This document shows, piece after piece, positions 8,235 to 17,680 of a stretch of 64,000 bases of DNA. A program made the position numbers and the translations under genes. This DNA is from Roseiarcus sp036513315 (GTDB taxonomy: Bacteria > Pseudomonadota > Alphaproteobacteria > Rhizobiales > Beijerinckiaceae). How positions within the stretch are numbered: position 1 is the stretch's first letter; each line of letters opens with the position of its first letter. Below the pieces are notes generated by a model. It was not told the DNA's origin. It made no database searches and worked only from the letters and a program-made list of their open reading frames with translations. The DNA is taken from assembly GCA_036513315.1 (NCBI GenBank), contig DATBZF010000005.1, positions 1 through 64,000 on the forward strand. Reading direction: 5' to 3'.

Positions 8235-9298
8235 GGCGCCGAAATCTTGGCGTCGAGCGCTTGCCTGTATTTTTCTGCCTCCCAATGCGTCAGTTCATAT
8301 TCCTGGCGAGGCGTCAGCCGCACGATCTCGGCGTCCGGCGGAATGCGGGAGACGACATCGGCCAGACACCGCGCCATCGCATCCGCGGCCGGCGTGGCTG
8401 AGCGAAGCAGAGCGATCCCGAGATCCGGAATCACCACCATCGGCGGCGGTCCGACGCGCCCCCCAGCAGGGCGCGCGGCGGCTCCGGTTTCGATATCTGG
8501 CGCCAAGACGATTCCGGGCCCGAGAAAGATGACGTGATCGGGGTATAACGAACCGCCGCTCGCGAGCGACAAACTGGCCCTGTCGAGGGCGAGAGCATGC
8601 GCCGCCGCATCGATCGGGAGACGGTAATCGCTGCCCTCGATCGCTCGGGCGAGCCGCGACAGATTGGCCGTCGGCGTCGGTCGCACGGGCGAGGCCAATG
8701 CGCGGCAAACGCGATCGAGCCGATCCGCGACCTCCGCGACAGTCGCGCCAGCCACGACGAGCCCGTGGTTGGCGAGAACGACCACATTGGCGCCGGCCGT
8801 CAACCGCTTTGCGATAATTTTCGACAAGGTCAGGCCTGGTCGACAGTAAGGGACGTAAATCCAGGCCACGTCGCTCAAAAGGCGCAAGCGCTCGGCGACC
8901 AGCGCCTCGCCTTTCGCCGTCACAGCGAGCGCAATCGTCTCCACACAATGGATGTGCGCGACTACGGCTTGCGGGAAGACAGCATGAACGCTTGTCTCTA
9001 TCGACGGTCGTAACCTGTCCGGGTTGCGGGCCTCGTCCACGAAACTGGCGGCGGTCTCGGCGCGTGGGTCGCCTCTCGCGAGAGCGTCAAGTAAGCCATT
9101 GAGATCGACCGGAATCATGATGTCCCGTTCTTCGGCATCGGCAAGCCAGGCGCCGGAGGCCTTGATCCACAAAACGCCGTCGCGTTTCAGTGAAGTATTG
9201 CCGCCGGCCGCCTGGGTGCGGCTGGGATCGCGCCCCAGCCTTGCCGAGAAAGCGCGCAGCGCTTTGAATTCGAGGTCTGCATCAATCGGTAAACTCAT
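8231..9298 (-). CDS. Class II aldolase/adducin-family protein
   Basis: The 355-residue protein carries the class II aldolase fold seen in rhamnulose- and fuculose-phosphate aldolases. GGNTSLK near residue 40 binds phosphate, an HIHC pair and LANHG histidine supply zinc ligands, and KASG lies in the active site. It is longer than FucA and closer to RhaD-type domains found in bifunctional aldolases, with an extra C-terminal part. The start at 9298 is taken because it overlaps the eryB-like stop (ATGA, 9295-9298). In this operon it could cleave a ketose 1-phosphate to dihydroxyacetone phosphate and an aldehyde, a guess from family chemistry. Confidence 0.75.
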   Translation of the reverse strand: MSLPIDADLEFKALRAFSARLGRDPSRTQAAGGNTSLKRDGVLWIKASGAWLADAEERDIMIPVDLNGLLDALARGDPRAETAASFVDEARNPDRLRPSIETSVHAVFPQAVVAHIHCVETIALAVTAKGEALVAERLRLLSDVAWIYVPYCRPGLTLSKIIAKRLTAGANVVVLANHGLVVAGATVAEVADRLDRVCRALASPVRPTPTANLSRLARAIEGSDYRLPIDAAAHALALDRASLSLASGGSLYPDHVIFLGPGIVLAPDIETGAAARPAGGRVGPPPMVVIPDLGIALLRSATPAADAMARCLADVVSRIPPDAEIVRLTPRQEYELTHWEAEKYRQALDAKISAP

Positions 9299-10806
9299 GA
9301 CTTCGGCATTCCCAAGTCGGCGAACCAAACCTCAAATCCGGCGCGCTCCGCCGCGGAAAGATGAAGGGCGTGCTTGGTGCGGCGATTCAAGACATCATCC
9401 GCCGTCGTCGCCCATTCTTGCGCGATCAGAAAGCGCGCCTCGCGCTCGTAAAGCGCGGCGCCAAAATGACGACCGAGATCGGCAAGCGACGAAGCGCCAC
9501 GCAGCAATTCCTCGATACGTGTGCCGTATCGACGACAATAGCCCGCGATCGCCGGGGTAGGCAGCCAGGGATAGCGGCGCGCCATATCCGCGCTCATCTG
9601 GCCGAAATCACCGCCCGGCATGTCGCCGCCGGGGAGCGGCGCCGTCTGCGTCCATGCGCCGCCCATCTTGGGGAAAAATGGCGCAAGTTTTTCAAGCGCG
9701 TGCTCGGCCAGCTTACGATAAGTCGTGATCTTGCCGCCAAAAACTGAAAGCAGAGCCGGGGCGCCGTCGGGCGCGTCAATATCGAATACATAATCGCGCG
9801 TCACCGCGCTAGGGTTGGCGGCATTGTCGTCATAGAGAGGGCGCACCCCAGAAAAAGAGTGCAAGATATCGGCCGGCGTCAGCGCGATTTCGAAATAGCG
9901 ATTCACGGCAGCGAGTAGATAGTCCACTTCGTCGCGCGCGATCTCGACCTCGTCCGCCTGTCCGTCGAAAGGAATGTCGGTAGTTCCGATCAGGCAAAGG
10001 TCGTTTTCATATGGATTCACGAAAATCACGCGCGTATCGACGTTCTGCAGAAAATAAGCCTGGTCTCCCTCCCAGAACTTGCGGGTGACGATGTGGCTGC
10101 CCTTGATGAGACGCACGCGATTATCCGCGTTGCGGCCGGCGCGCCGCAAGACATCCTCGACCCAGGGTCCGCCCGCATTGACGATCGCTTTTGCGCGGGC
10201 GCCGAGGGCCTCGCCGCTCGCCATGTCCTTCAATTCCACGCTCCAACCGTCGCCTTCGCGGCGGGCCGCGACAAGGGGCGTCCGAAGTTTGACCGTACCG
10301 CCGCGCCTTTGCAGATCGAGCGCATTGAGCACCACGAGCCGCGCATCATCGACCCAGCAATCCGAATATTCGAAGGCGCGCCTGAACGCTTTGCGAATCG
10401 GTCTACCTTCGGGCGCTGTTCTCAGATCGAGGCTGCGCGACGGGGGCAGCTTCTTGCGTCCGCCCAGGTGATCGTAGAGAAATAGTCCAATGCGGATCAT
10501 CCAGGCGGGGCGCTGCTCGGGGCTATGCGGCAAGACGAATCGCATCGGCCAGATGATATGCGGCGCGACGTTCAATAGGACTTCCCGTTCGATCAGCGCC
10601 TCGCGAACCAGTCGGAACTCGTAATATTCGAGATAACGCAAGCCCCCATGCACAAGCTTGCCGGAACGCGACGACGTGCCCTGCGCAAGATCGTCCTTCT
10701 CGCACAGCAGGACGGCAAGGCCCCGTCCGATCGCATCGCGCGCAATGCCGACGCCGTTGATGCCGCCGCCAACCACAATGAGATCAAAAGATCCCAGGTC
10801 TTTCAT
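9295..10806 (-). CDS. eryB: FAD-dependent polyol-phosphate dehydrogenase, EryB/GlpD family
   Basis: At 503 residues this is full length for the GlpD/EryB family. An N-terminal GGGINGVG Rossmann motif binds FAD, and TSSRSGKLVHGGLRYLE is the family signature. GlpD oxidises glycerol 3-phosphate and EryB oxidises erythritol phosphate to an erythrulose phosphate, passing electrons to the membrane quinone pool. Sequence alone does not separate them well. The neighbours (eryA-, eryC-, eryD- and eryI-like genes) favour EryB. A GTG lies just before the chosen ATG. Its stop overlaps the aldolase start by four bases, so the tail genes are translated as a block. Confidence 0.7.
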   Translation of the reverse strand: MKDLGSFDLIVVGGGINGVGIARDAIGRGLAVLLCEKDDLAQGTSSRSGKLVHGGLRYLEYYEFRLVREALIEREVLLNVAPHIIWPMRFVLPHSPEQRPAWMIRIGLFLYDHLGGRKKLPPSRSLDLRTAPEGRPIRKAFRRAFEYSDCWVDDARLVVLNALDLQRRGGTVKLRTPLVAARREGDGWSVELKDMASGEALGARAKAIVNAGGPWVEDVLRRAGRNADNRVRLIKGSHIVTRKFWEGDQAYFLQNVDTRVIFVNPYENDLCLIGTTDIPFDGQADEVEIARDEVDYLLAAVNRYFEIALTPADILHSFSGVRPLYDDNAANPSAVTRDYVFDIDAPDGAPALLSVFGGKITTYRKLAEHALEKLAPFFPKMGGAWTQTAPLPGGDMPGGDFGQMSADMARRYPWLPTPAIAGYCRRYGTRIEELLRGASSLADLGRHFGAALYEREARFLIAQEWATTADDVLNRRTKHALHLSAAERAGFEVWFADLGMPKS

Positions 10807-10870
10807 CACGTCGATCCCGTCTTTCTACCAACCGGTCTATCGGCTGCCGTCCGTGGCCTTCGTAAAAGCA

Positions 10871-11911
10871 TCAGCAAGGGTGCAGCGGCGGCTCTCCTGC
10901 GAGAAAACGGCGCACCTCCTCTGCGGCCGCCTCGGCGGCGAATTTCACAGTCTTGACGGAAGCGCCGGCGATGTGCGGCGTCAACGTCACATTGTCGAGA
11001 CGCAGCAGCTCCCAGTCAGGCGGTACGGGCTCGATGTCGAATGTCTCGATCGCGGCGCCGCGTAGATGGCGGCTCTTCAATGCCGCGGTCAGCGCGACAT
11101 AGTCGACGAGCGGCCCGCGCGCCGTATTGATGAAATAGGCGCCGGACTTCATCGACGCGAACTGATCGGCGCCGAAGAAACCACGGGTCTCGTCCGTCAC
11201 GCGCGCATGCAGCGTTACGACGTCGCTTTCTACAAGAATACGCTCCATCGACGCTTGCTCGACGCCGTCGCGCAAATCGTCGACCGACAATTGAACGTAG
11301 GGGTCGCAGACCAGGATTCTGCAGCCGAAAACCTTAAGCAGGCGCACGACTTTCGTCCCGACGTGACCATAACCGACCACCCCAACGGTCATCTCGGATA
11401 GTTCTTCGCCAGTGAGGTCCGCACGATAAAGATCGCCTCGCCACTCCCCCCTTCGCAGCGATTCATGGCCACGCGTAATCAGCCGCGTTTCCGCCAGCAG
11501 CGCGCCTATCGTGAACTCAGCGACCGCGCTGGCGTTGCGACCCGGCGTGTTAACGACGAGAACCTTGCGTTCCCGCGCCGCCCGCAGGTCGATGTTGACC
11601 GGGCCGCCGCGCGATACCGCGATCATTTTCAGACGCGGCAAGCGATCCATCATATCGCCCGAGAAAGGCGCAATCTGCGTCACCACGATCGCGGCGTCGG
11701 CCGCCATCGTAACGATCTCGACGGGATCGCCCTGATATTCATTCAGCCCCGCCGTGCCGGACTGCGCGTCCCCCCTTTGCATCGGCTCGTCAGGCCACGG
11801 CAATTCAAAAGAACGGATTTCGAGATCGCCCTTGCACGTCGAACGGATCGCTTTCTCGAACATGGACGGCAACATGAAACGATCGCCTATGATTGCAATG
11901 GCGCGCGTCAC
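10871..11911 (-). CDS. D-isomer-specific 2-hydroxyacid dehydrogenase
   Basis: The 346-residue protein shows the family layout: a split catalytic domain around a Rossmann domain with GYGHVGTKVV for NAD(P), then the Arg of NTARG, the Glu in ETFDIEP and the His in LTPHIAG. It reversibly reduces a 2-keto acid. I start it at the GTG at 11911, which follows AGGAG and overlaps the kinase stop (GTGA, 11908-11911); an upstream extension to 12073 would run into the kinase gene. It is not a member of the classical ery set. It might handle tetronate- or glycerate-type side products, which is inference. Confidence 0.85.
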   Translation of the reverse strand: MTRAIAIIGDRFMLPSMFEKAIRSTCKGDLEIRSFELPWPDEPMQRGDAQSGTAGLNEYQGDPVEIVTMAADAAIVVTQIAPFSGDMMDRLPRLKMIAVSRGGPVNIDLRAARERKVLVVNTPGRNASAVAEFTIGALLAETRLITRGHESLRRGEWRGDLYRADLTGEELSEMTVGVVGYGHVGTKVVRLLKVFGCRILVCDPYVQLSVDDLRDGVEQASMERILVESDVVTLHARVTDETRGFFGADQFASMKSGAYFINTARGPLVDYVALTAALKSRHLRGAAIETFDIEPVPPDWELLRLDNVTLTPHIAGASVKTVKFAAEAAAEEVRRFLAGEPPLHPC

Positions 11912-13473
11912 GCGGATGTCTCCTGTCTGATGCTGCCAAGCATTCCCCATGCGGGCGGCATAGCCTGACGAATGGCGAGATAGGCCAAATAAAGCTCCCG
12001 ATAGATTTTTGTGAGATTGGCGTCGGGCGATATAAAATCCCCGAGGGCCGGGCCGACCCAGGCCTCGACGCATGCCGGCATATCCTCATAGAGGCCCAGA
12101 TGCAAAGCCGCCATCATTGCGGCGCCGGCGGCGCCCGTTTCCTCGCGGGCCACGACGCGCACCTTCGCATTCAACGCGGAGGCAAGAATGGTGCGAATCG
12201 CGGTCGACCGGGCGGCGCCGCCGCCGAGCCGCACTTCGCTGGGGATTGAGCCGCTCGCCAGATAGCAATCGCGGGCGGCGAAGGCCAGACCCTCATAGAC
12301 AGCGCGCATCATGCCGATGAAAGTCGTCGTCGTCGACAGGCCGGAAAATTGCGCGCGCGCGTGAGGATCAAGGAAAGGGCCACGCTCGCCCGCCTCGAAT
12401 ATATAGGGATGGTAGACGGCGGCCCCTGCCGGGGCGCCAAGGACACGATCGTCCATGCCCTTGAGAAGCGCGGAGCGGGTCGTCGTAGCGCCGGCGATGC
12501 CGGCCGCTTCGCGCGCCACATCGAGAAACCAGTCAATGTTGAGGGTCGCCGCCATATTCGACTGCACGGCCGCCGACGCGCCAGGCATCGGAAAACACAT
12601 CGTATAGCCGGAGCGGGCGTCATTGAGTCTGACGTCGTCCGGCGTCGGCACAAAGCGCATATGCATGCCCGTCGAACCAAAGATCGACAGCCCCACTTCG
12701 CCCGAGCGGTCATAGAGGCCGCCGCCTAGCGCTGTGCAGGAGACATCGAGATAGGCGAGCACGATCGGCAGGCCTTCCGGTAACCCGGTGACCGAGGCGG
12801 CCGCCGCGCTCAATTTATGCGAAACGCGCGTCCCGTCGATGATCGGCGGCAGAAGCCGTTCACAATCGGCGATGCCCATCGCCTCCAGGATCGTGGGTTC
12901 ATAGGCGCGCGTGCGAAAATTGCCGAATGTGAAAACAGCTTCTGACGGGTCGGTGACCCGTTCACCGGTCAGCTTGAAATAGAGCCAATCCTTGCAATGG
13001 AAAGCCGTCGCCGCCCGCGCGATTCGCTCCGGTTGATGGCGCTTCATCCACGCCAATTGCCCTGAGGCCATGCAGGCGTTCAACCCCGATCCCGTCTTGG
13101 CGTAATGGGCGGGATAGTCCGACGATTTCATATAGGAAGCGACGATGCTGGCGGCGCGAGAGTCGAGCCAGAGTAGACCGCCGCCGACCGGCTCGCCGTC
13201 ACGATCGATCAACCAAGTGCCGTCCCCCTGCCCTGTCACCGCCACCGCCGCGACGCGAGCCGACAGATCAGGCGTGAGGTCATGAAGTTCGCGCAGTGTG
13301 GCGGCGCAATCGGCCCAAGTTCGAAGCATGTCCTGTTCGACCTGGCCTGGCCCAGGCGTCGCGTAGCTGTTCGGACGCGAAGCGACCGCAACCTGTTCGC
13401 CGGAAGCTGTGAAAACGACGGCCTTGATCACCGACGTGCCGGCGTCGACTCCTATTAGAAGATCGCGGTTCAT
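11908..13473 (-). CDS. eryA: Erythritol kinase-like FGGY kinase
   Basis: The 521-residue protein matches the length of erythritol kinases. GVDAGTSVIKAVVF opens the N-terminal FGGY domain, GQGDGTWLID and LWLDSRAA line the substrate site, and RLGGGAARS lies in the C-terminal adenosine-binding part. EryA phosphorylates erythritol with ATP to D-erythritol 1-phosphate, the first step of the Brucella/Rhizobium route. Glycerol and xylulose kinases are relatives, but the GQGDGTWLID pattern and the ery-like neighbours favour EryA. The start at 13473 lies 79 bases after the ATPase stop; its ribosome binding site is weak. Confidence 0.7.
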   Translation of the reverse strand: MNRDLLIGVDAGTSVIKAVVFTASGEQVAVASRPNSYATPGPGQVEQDMLRTWADCAATLRELHDLTPDLSARVAAVAVTGQGDGTWLIDRDGEPVGGGLLWLDSRAASIVASYMKSSDYPAHYAKTGSGLNACMASGQLAWMKRHQPERIARAATAFHCKDWLYFKLTGERVTDPSEAVFTFGNFRTRAYEPTILEAMGIADCERLLPPIIDGTRVSHKLSAAAASVTGLPEGLPIVLAYLDVSCTALGGGLYDRSGEVGLSIFGSTGMHMRFVPTPDDVRLNDARSGYTMCFPMPGASAAVQSNMAATLNIDWFLDVAREAAGIAGATTTRSALLKGMDDRVLGAPAGAAVYHPYIFEAGERGPFLDPHARAQFSGLSTTTTFIGMMRAVYEGLAFAARDCYLASGSIPSEVRLGGGAARSTAIRTILASALNAKVRVVAREETGAAGAAMMAALHLGLYEDMPACVEAWVGPALGDFISPDANLTKIYRELYLAYLAIRQAMPPAWGMLGSIRQETSA

Positions 13474-13552
13474 GTGAGTCGCCCGGCAACGATCATGACA
13501 AAGGATGAGCGTAGGCATCTCTCAAAAAGGAAGCCCTTGCGCATCGGCGACA

Positions 13553-14677
13553 TCATGCGGCCTCCAACCCGTGAGAGCGCGCGGCGCCTGAGTCGGCGTC
13601 GAATACATGCAGGCTGGACAAAGCGATCTCGTAACGCAGGGTCTCGCCCGCTTTCGCCGGGACCGGCGCATGCGAGACCGCCACCATCAACTTGCCGGCG
13701 ACGTCCAAGGCAAGATGGCTTTGATCGCCGAGCCATTGATTGGAGACGACGCGCGCCTGATGAGGACCCTCTCCAATCCGCACCGAATGGGGGCGTGCGC
13801 CGAGGACGACTCTTCTTCGGTCGCCAATTGCATGGCGCACCGCCAGCGGAACATCGGAGGCTGCAAATCCAAGCGTCGGGCCGTTGGCGATCGCAAAACA
13901 TACCCGATCGGAATTGGTCACGTCGGCCTCAAAGACATTCATCGGCGGCTCGCCGATAAACGTCGCAACGAAAAGATTTGCGGGACGCTCTTTCAGCTCT
14001 TTCTGATCCGCAAATTGCTGGAGGACGCCGCCTTCCATTACCGCGATGCGGTCGGCGAGCGCATTCGCCTCGGTCTGATCATGGGTGACGAAAATCGAAG
14101 TCATGCGGCGCTCGACCAATAAGTTCTTCAGGCGGCCGCGCAGGACAGCGCGCAATTGCGGCTCGAGTTGACCCATCGGCTCGTCAAGCAGGTAAAGGTC
14201 CGCCCGACGGACGAGCGCGCGCGCAAGGCTGGCGCGCTGCTGCTGTCCCCCTGAGATCGAGGAAGGATAGCGATCCAGGATCGCATCGATTTCGACCAAC
14301 GCGGCGACCTCGGCGACAGCACGGGCGACCTGCGTCGATGGCAGGTTCGAACTTTTCAGCGCGAATGCGATATTGTCGCGCACGGTCAGCGGCGGATAAA
14401 GTGAGTAGCCCTCGAAGGCCATTGCGACATTGCGCCGCGCGGGCGGCAAACTCTCGATGCGTCGCCCGACAAGATTGATGGCGCCGTTCGAAACATCTTC
14501 AAAACCAGCAATCATGCGAAGCGTCGATGTCTTGCCGCAGCCCGATGAGCCAAGCAACGCGACGATCTCGCCATTTCTGACCGTCATATTCAGCGCCTTG
14601 ACGGCATGGACCGGCGGCTTGCCGCGACGCTGGTAAATCTTGTCGACGTTCTCGACCGAGAGGGCGATATCGGACAC
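13553..14677 (-). CDS. ABC importer ATPase 1 (MalK/UgpC type)
   Basis: This 374-residue ATPase has a nucleotide-binding domain followed by the regulatory TOBE/OB domain of sugar importers. Walker A (GSSGCGKT, 43-50), signature (ISGGQQQR from 141), Walker B (LYLLDEP, catalytic Glu166) and switch His199 are intact. Two positions are atypical: the Q-loop Gln is Glu89 and the D-loop Asp is Glu172. It starts with GTG. A second ATPase gene lies nine bases upstream, so the importer probably uses a heterodimeric motor, as known for GlpST-type glycerol and related polyol importers of rhizobia. Polyol uptake is the likely role. Confidence 0.85.
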   Translation of the reverse strand: MSDIALSVENVDKIYQRRGKPPVHAVKALNMTVRNGEIVALLGSSGCGKTSTLRMIAGFEDVSNGAINLVGRRIESLPPARRNVAMAFEGYSLYPPLTVRDNIAFALKSSNLPSTQVARAVAEVAALVEIDAILDRYPSSISGGQQQRASLARALVRRADLYLLDEPMGQLEPQLRAVLRGRLKNLLVERRMTSIFVTHDQTEANALADRIAVMEGGVLQQFADQKELKERPANLFVATFIGEPPMNVFEADVTNSDRVCFAIANGPTLGFAASDVPLAVRHAIGDRRRVVLGARPHSVRIGEGPHQARVVSNQWLGDQSHLALDVAGKLMVAVSHAPVPAKAGETLRYEIALSSLHVFDADSGAARSHGLEAA

Positions 14678-14686
14678 GGCGCGCTT

Positions 14687-15781
14687 TCAAATCAGGGAGG
14701 GAGCGATGCGACGGCCGCTGGCCGCATCAAAAACCAGAATCGCGGCGCGGTCGACCCGCGCGCAGGCAGTCCCGTGCCGCCGAGGCGCCGTTTCATCGCC
14801 CGCTTCAGCCGCAAGAATCTCGCGGCCATCATAAGTGCGCAACAGCAGCACTGACTTTTCGTTGAGCGGCGTTGTGGCGACAATCTCAACGGGAAAGCTC
14901 TCCGCTGAAGGCGCTTGTTCGACAACGATCGACTCTGGCCGGACACCCAATACGCATGTCCTTTCCGTTATATTAGCATAACTCGCAGGCAATGACAGCG
15001 ACGCGCCGCCAAAGTCGAATACCGGGCGTCCGTCGCGTAGCGAAAGTTCGGCCGGAATAAGATTGATTGTAGGATCGCCGAAAAGGCGGGCGACGCCCAA
15101 CGTCGCGGGCTCGCGGTAGACTTCCATCGGTGTCGCGACTTGGGCAAAACCACCATCGAGCAGGACAGCTATCCTGTCGCCCAACGCCATGGCTTCCTTG
15201 TAGTCCTGCGTGACATAAAGCACGCTCGAGCCGGAGGCCTTGAGCAACGAGGGAAGTTCGAGCCGCATCTCGTAGCGCAGCTTGGCGTCGACATTGCGCA
15301 AAGGGTCGTCAAGAAGAAGGATGCGCGGGTCCGCCGCGAGCGCGCGCGCCAGCGCCGTTCTCTGCTTCTGCCCATTGGAGAGTTCACGCGGCGCATGCTG
15401 CATCACGTGAGATATCTTCAATAGTTTGGCGACCTTGTTGACCTTCGCCTCGATGACGGCAGGCGACTTCTCGCGGGCGGTCAACGCGCTCGCGATATTG
15501 TCGTAGGCCGACATGTGAGGAAACAAAGCGAAATTCTGAAAAGCCATGCCGATGCCGCGCGCCTCTGGCGGCACGTCCGCAACGTCGCGGCCTTGCAGAA
15601 GAATCGCGCCCGCGTCCAGTTCCTCCACGCCGGCGATGAGCCGCAACAGCACAGTCTTCCCGACGCCGGACGGACCAAACACCACAACGATTTCGCCGGT
15701 CTCCGCCGCGAGCGAAACATCCTTGAGAACCGCGCCGGTTTTGAATCCCTTGGAGATGTTTTGCAGCTCGATTTGCGACAC
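14687..15781 (-). CDS. ABC importer ATPase 2 with non-canonical catalytic residues
   Basis: The 364-residue ATPase has a good Walker A (GPSGVGKT, 36-43) and Q-loop (Gln82). The Walker B glutamate is replaced by Asp159 (LLLDDP), the switch His is replaced by Gln192 (VTQD), and the signature reads LSNGQ instead of LSGGQ. A C-terminal TOBE-like domain follows. It therefore probably hydrolyses ATP poorly and pairs with the neighbouring ATPase, which keeps these residues. The GTG start follows AAAGG and sits four bases after the permease stop. The pattern is that of rhizobial two-ATPase polyol importers; the substrate is inferred from the operon. Confidence 0.85.
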   Translation of the reverse strand: MSQIELQNISKGFKTGAVLKDVSLAAETGEIVVVFGPSGVGKTVLLRLIAGVEELDAGAILLQGRDVADVPPEARGIGMAFQNFALFPHMSAYDNIASALTAREKSPAVIEAKVNKVAKLLKISHVMQHAPRELSNGQKQRTALARALAADPRILLLDDPLRNVDAKLRYEMRLELPSLLKASGSSVLYVTQDYKEAMALGDRIAVLLDGGFAQVATPMEVYREPATLGVARLFGDPTINLIPAELSLRDGRPVFDFGGASLSLPASYANITERTCVLGVRPESIVVEQAPSAESFPVEIVATTPLNEKSVLLLRTYDGREILAAEAGDETAPRRHGTACARVDRAAILVFDAASGRRIAPSLI

Positions 15782-15785
15782 CGAT

Positions 15786-16643
15786 TCAGCCTTTCACCGC
15801 GCCAAGAGAAAGTCCCTCGACAAGATAGCGTTGAGCGTAGAGCGCGATGGCCAGCGTTGGCGTCACCGACAACACGATGGCGGCGGCGATCTGTCCGTAT
15901 TGAATACCCGACGCGGTCACGAAGGCGAGCGAGCCGACCGTCACCGGCTGCTTATCGGCGGACGCCAGGATCAAGGCAAAGACGAAATTGTTCCAGCAAA
16001 AGATGAAGGCGAGCAGTCCCGCCGCCGCTATGCCGGGACCGGCGAGCGGCACCGCGATGCGCGTGAAAGTGCGCCACCACGAATGGCCGCCAATGCGGTA
16101 GGCGTATTCAATGTCGGGAGAGATATCCTCAAAATAGCCGCGCACGATCCACAAGATCAACGGCAGTGCGATCAATTGATAGACCCAGATCAAGCCGGCG
16201 TAGGTATCCGTCAGCCCGATCTCCTGAAAATAAAGCGAAAGCGGCAATAGCACGAGCAGAGGCGGCGCGAAGCGGAACGATAAAAGCGTGAAGGCAATAT
16301 CTTCTCCGAGACGGAATTTGAAACGCGCGAAAGCGTAGGCGGCGGGAACGCCGAGGATCAGCGCGATGACGACAGAGACGGAGGATAGCAACACGCTGTT
16401 CCACAGATTGCGCATGAAAGCGATGTCAAGCGTGCCGGCGGCCGAAACAAGCTTGCCCGTGATGAGGGCCTGATAATTGCTGAGCGTCGGCGTAAAGAAC
16501 AGACTCGGCGGGATGCGCAGAATGTCCTCATTCGTCTGAAATGACATGAGGAAAATCCAGAAGATCGGGAACAAGAAGAAAATCAGGATCAGCGCGATGA
16601 GCGCGCCGCGAATGGCCTTCTCCAAATGCGAACTATGCTCCAT
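15786..16643 (-). CDS. ABC sugar/polyol importer permease (MalG type)
   Basis: The 285-residue inner-membrane protein has six predicted membrane segments. The cytoplasmic EAA loop, which docks on the ATPase, is seen as EYAYRIGGHSWWRTF followed by RIAVPLAGPG. The N-terminal segment and the QTNEDI region are typical of MalG-type subunits of CUT1 importers. The gene lies nine bases after the partner permease and four bases before ATPase 2, inside the ery-type operon. It forms one half of the translocation channel. Confidence 0.88.
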   Translation of the reverse strand: MEHSSHLEKAIRGALIALILIFFLFPIFWIFLMSFQTNEDILRIPPSLFFTPTLSNYQALITGKLVSAAGTLDIAFMRNLWNSVLLSSVSVVIALILGVPAAYAFARFKFRLGEDIAFTLLSFRFAPPLLVLLPLSLYFQEIGLTDTYAGLIWVYQLIALPLILWIVRGYFEDISPDIEYAYRIGGHSWWRTFTRIAVPLAGPGIAAAGLLAFIFCWNNFVFALILASADKQPVTVGSLAFVTASGIQYGQIAAAIVLSVTPTLAIALYAQRYLVEGLSLGAVKG

Positions 16644-16652
16644 CTGCTTGCC

Positions 16653-17564
16653 TCACGCCAGTCCGCGCGCGCGTTCGCGAAGCTTGAGCCATTGTTTGAC
16701 GAAAACATTGGACAGCGCGTAGGTAATCGCCCAAAGGATGACCAGCAGCGCCGCCGATTTTGCGACATTGGTGTACTGGTAGAACTCCAGATAGGAGCGG
16801 ACCTGAAACACCAGCAACGTGTTGCCGGGACCACCTTGCGTCATCGAATAGATGATATCGAATTGCTGAATGGAATCGAGGAGGCGGAACAGCGTCGCCG
16901 TAATCATATAGGGCGCCAGCATGGGTAAGGTGATGCGAAAGAAGACGAAGCGGCGGGGCACGCCGTCGAGCGCGGCCGCCTCAAAGGGCTGGCGGGGGAG
17001 CGATCGCAGACCTGCAAGCAACAGGATCATGATGAAGGGCGTGTAGACCCAGACATCGACGAGCACCACCGTAAACAGGGCGGAGCTTGGCGCCGACGCC
17101 CATTTGAAATCCGTCGCGCCGGCAAGCTGCACCAGATAAGACAGAATCCCGAAATTCGGATTGGTCATCAGCTTCCACATCAACGCGGCAAGCGCTGGCG
17201 CTGTCATCAACGGGAGAAGCAGCAGGATCGAGGCAAGATTGTTGAAGCGAGTTTGCTTCTGCAGAAGCAAGGCGATCGTCAGGCCAAACACAAGCTCCAC
17301 GCCGACTGTCAGACCCGTATAAAGCAGCGACACGCGCACAGTGTTCCAAAATTCGGCGTCGCTGAGAAAATTGATGTAATTGTCGAACCAGACGAATCCT
17401 TTCATCGCCGGCAGATTGAGGCGAAACCGCAGCAGTGAATAATACACCGCCGTCACGAACGGAATGAGAATGCCAATGCATACCAGCAGCGCGGGCAAGC
17501 TGAGCAGATAAGGCAAATAATGAGCCTTGCGCCGTCGTTGCGGTTGGGTGGCGACGATGGTCAT
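16653..17564 (-). CDS. ABC sugar/polyol importer permease (MalF type)
   Basis: The 303-residue inner-membrane protein has six membrane segments and the EAA loop FEAAALDGVPRRFVFF followed by RITLPMLAP. It is the MalF-type partner of the permease that follows it. The frame is open to 17633, but the ATG at 17564 (MTIVATQPQRRRK) gives the usual short cytoplasmic head before the first membrane segment. No strong ribosome binding site is visible. It lies 177 bases after the binding-protein gene, with a strong hairpin in that gap. Confidence 0.85.
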   Translation of the reverse strand: MTIVATQPQRRRKAHYLPYLLSLPALLVCIGILIPFVTAVYYSLLRFRLNLPAMKGFVWFDNYINFLSDAEFWNTVRVSLLYTGLTVGVELVFGLTIALLLQKQTRFNNLASILLLLPLMTAPALAALMWKLMTNPNFGILSYLVQLAGATDFKWASAPSSALFTVVLVDVWVYTPFIMILLLAGLRSLPRQPFEAAALDGVPRRFVFFRITLPMLAPYMITATLFRLLDSIQQFDIIYSMTQGGPGNTLLVFQVRSYLEFYQYTNVAKSAALLVILWAITYALSNVFVKQWLKLRERARGLA

Positions 17565-17680
17565 GACGAGGCGCTTATCATACGGCATCCAGGAACTGAC
17601 GATCGCAGAGGGCAATTGCTCGCACCGACGCAAGGCTGAGGCCCGATTTCATCGTGCTTTTGAACATAAGCCGATGGCGC

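Noticed and set aside
6915..8537. 540-residue open frame on the plus strand opposite the kinase gene
   Set aside because: Very arginine-rich, covers parts of three clear minus-strand genes, no family motif.
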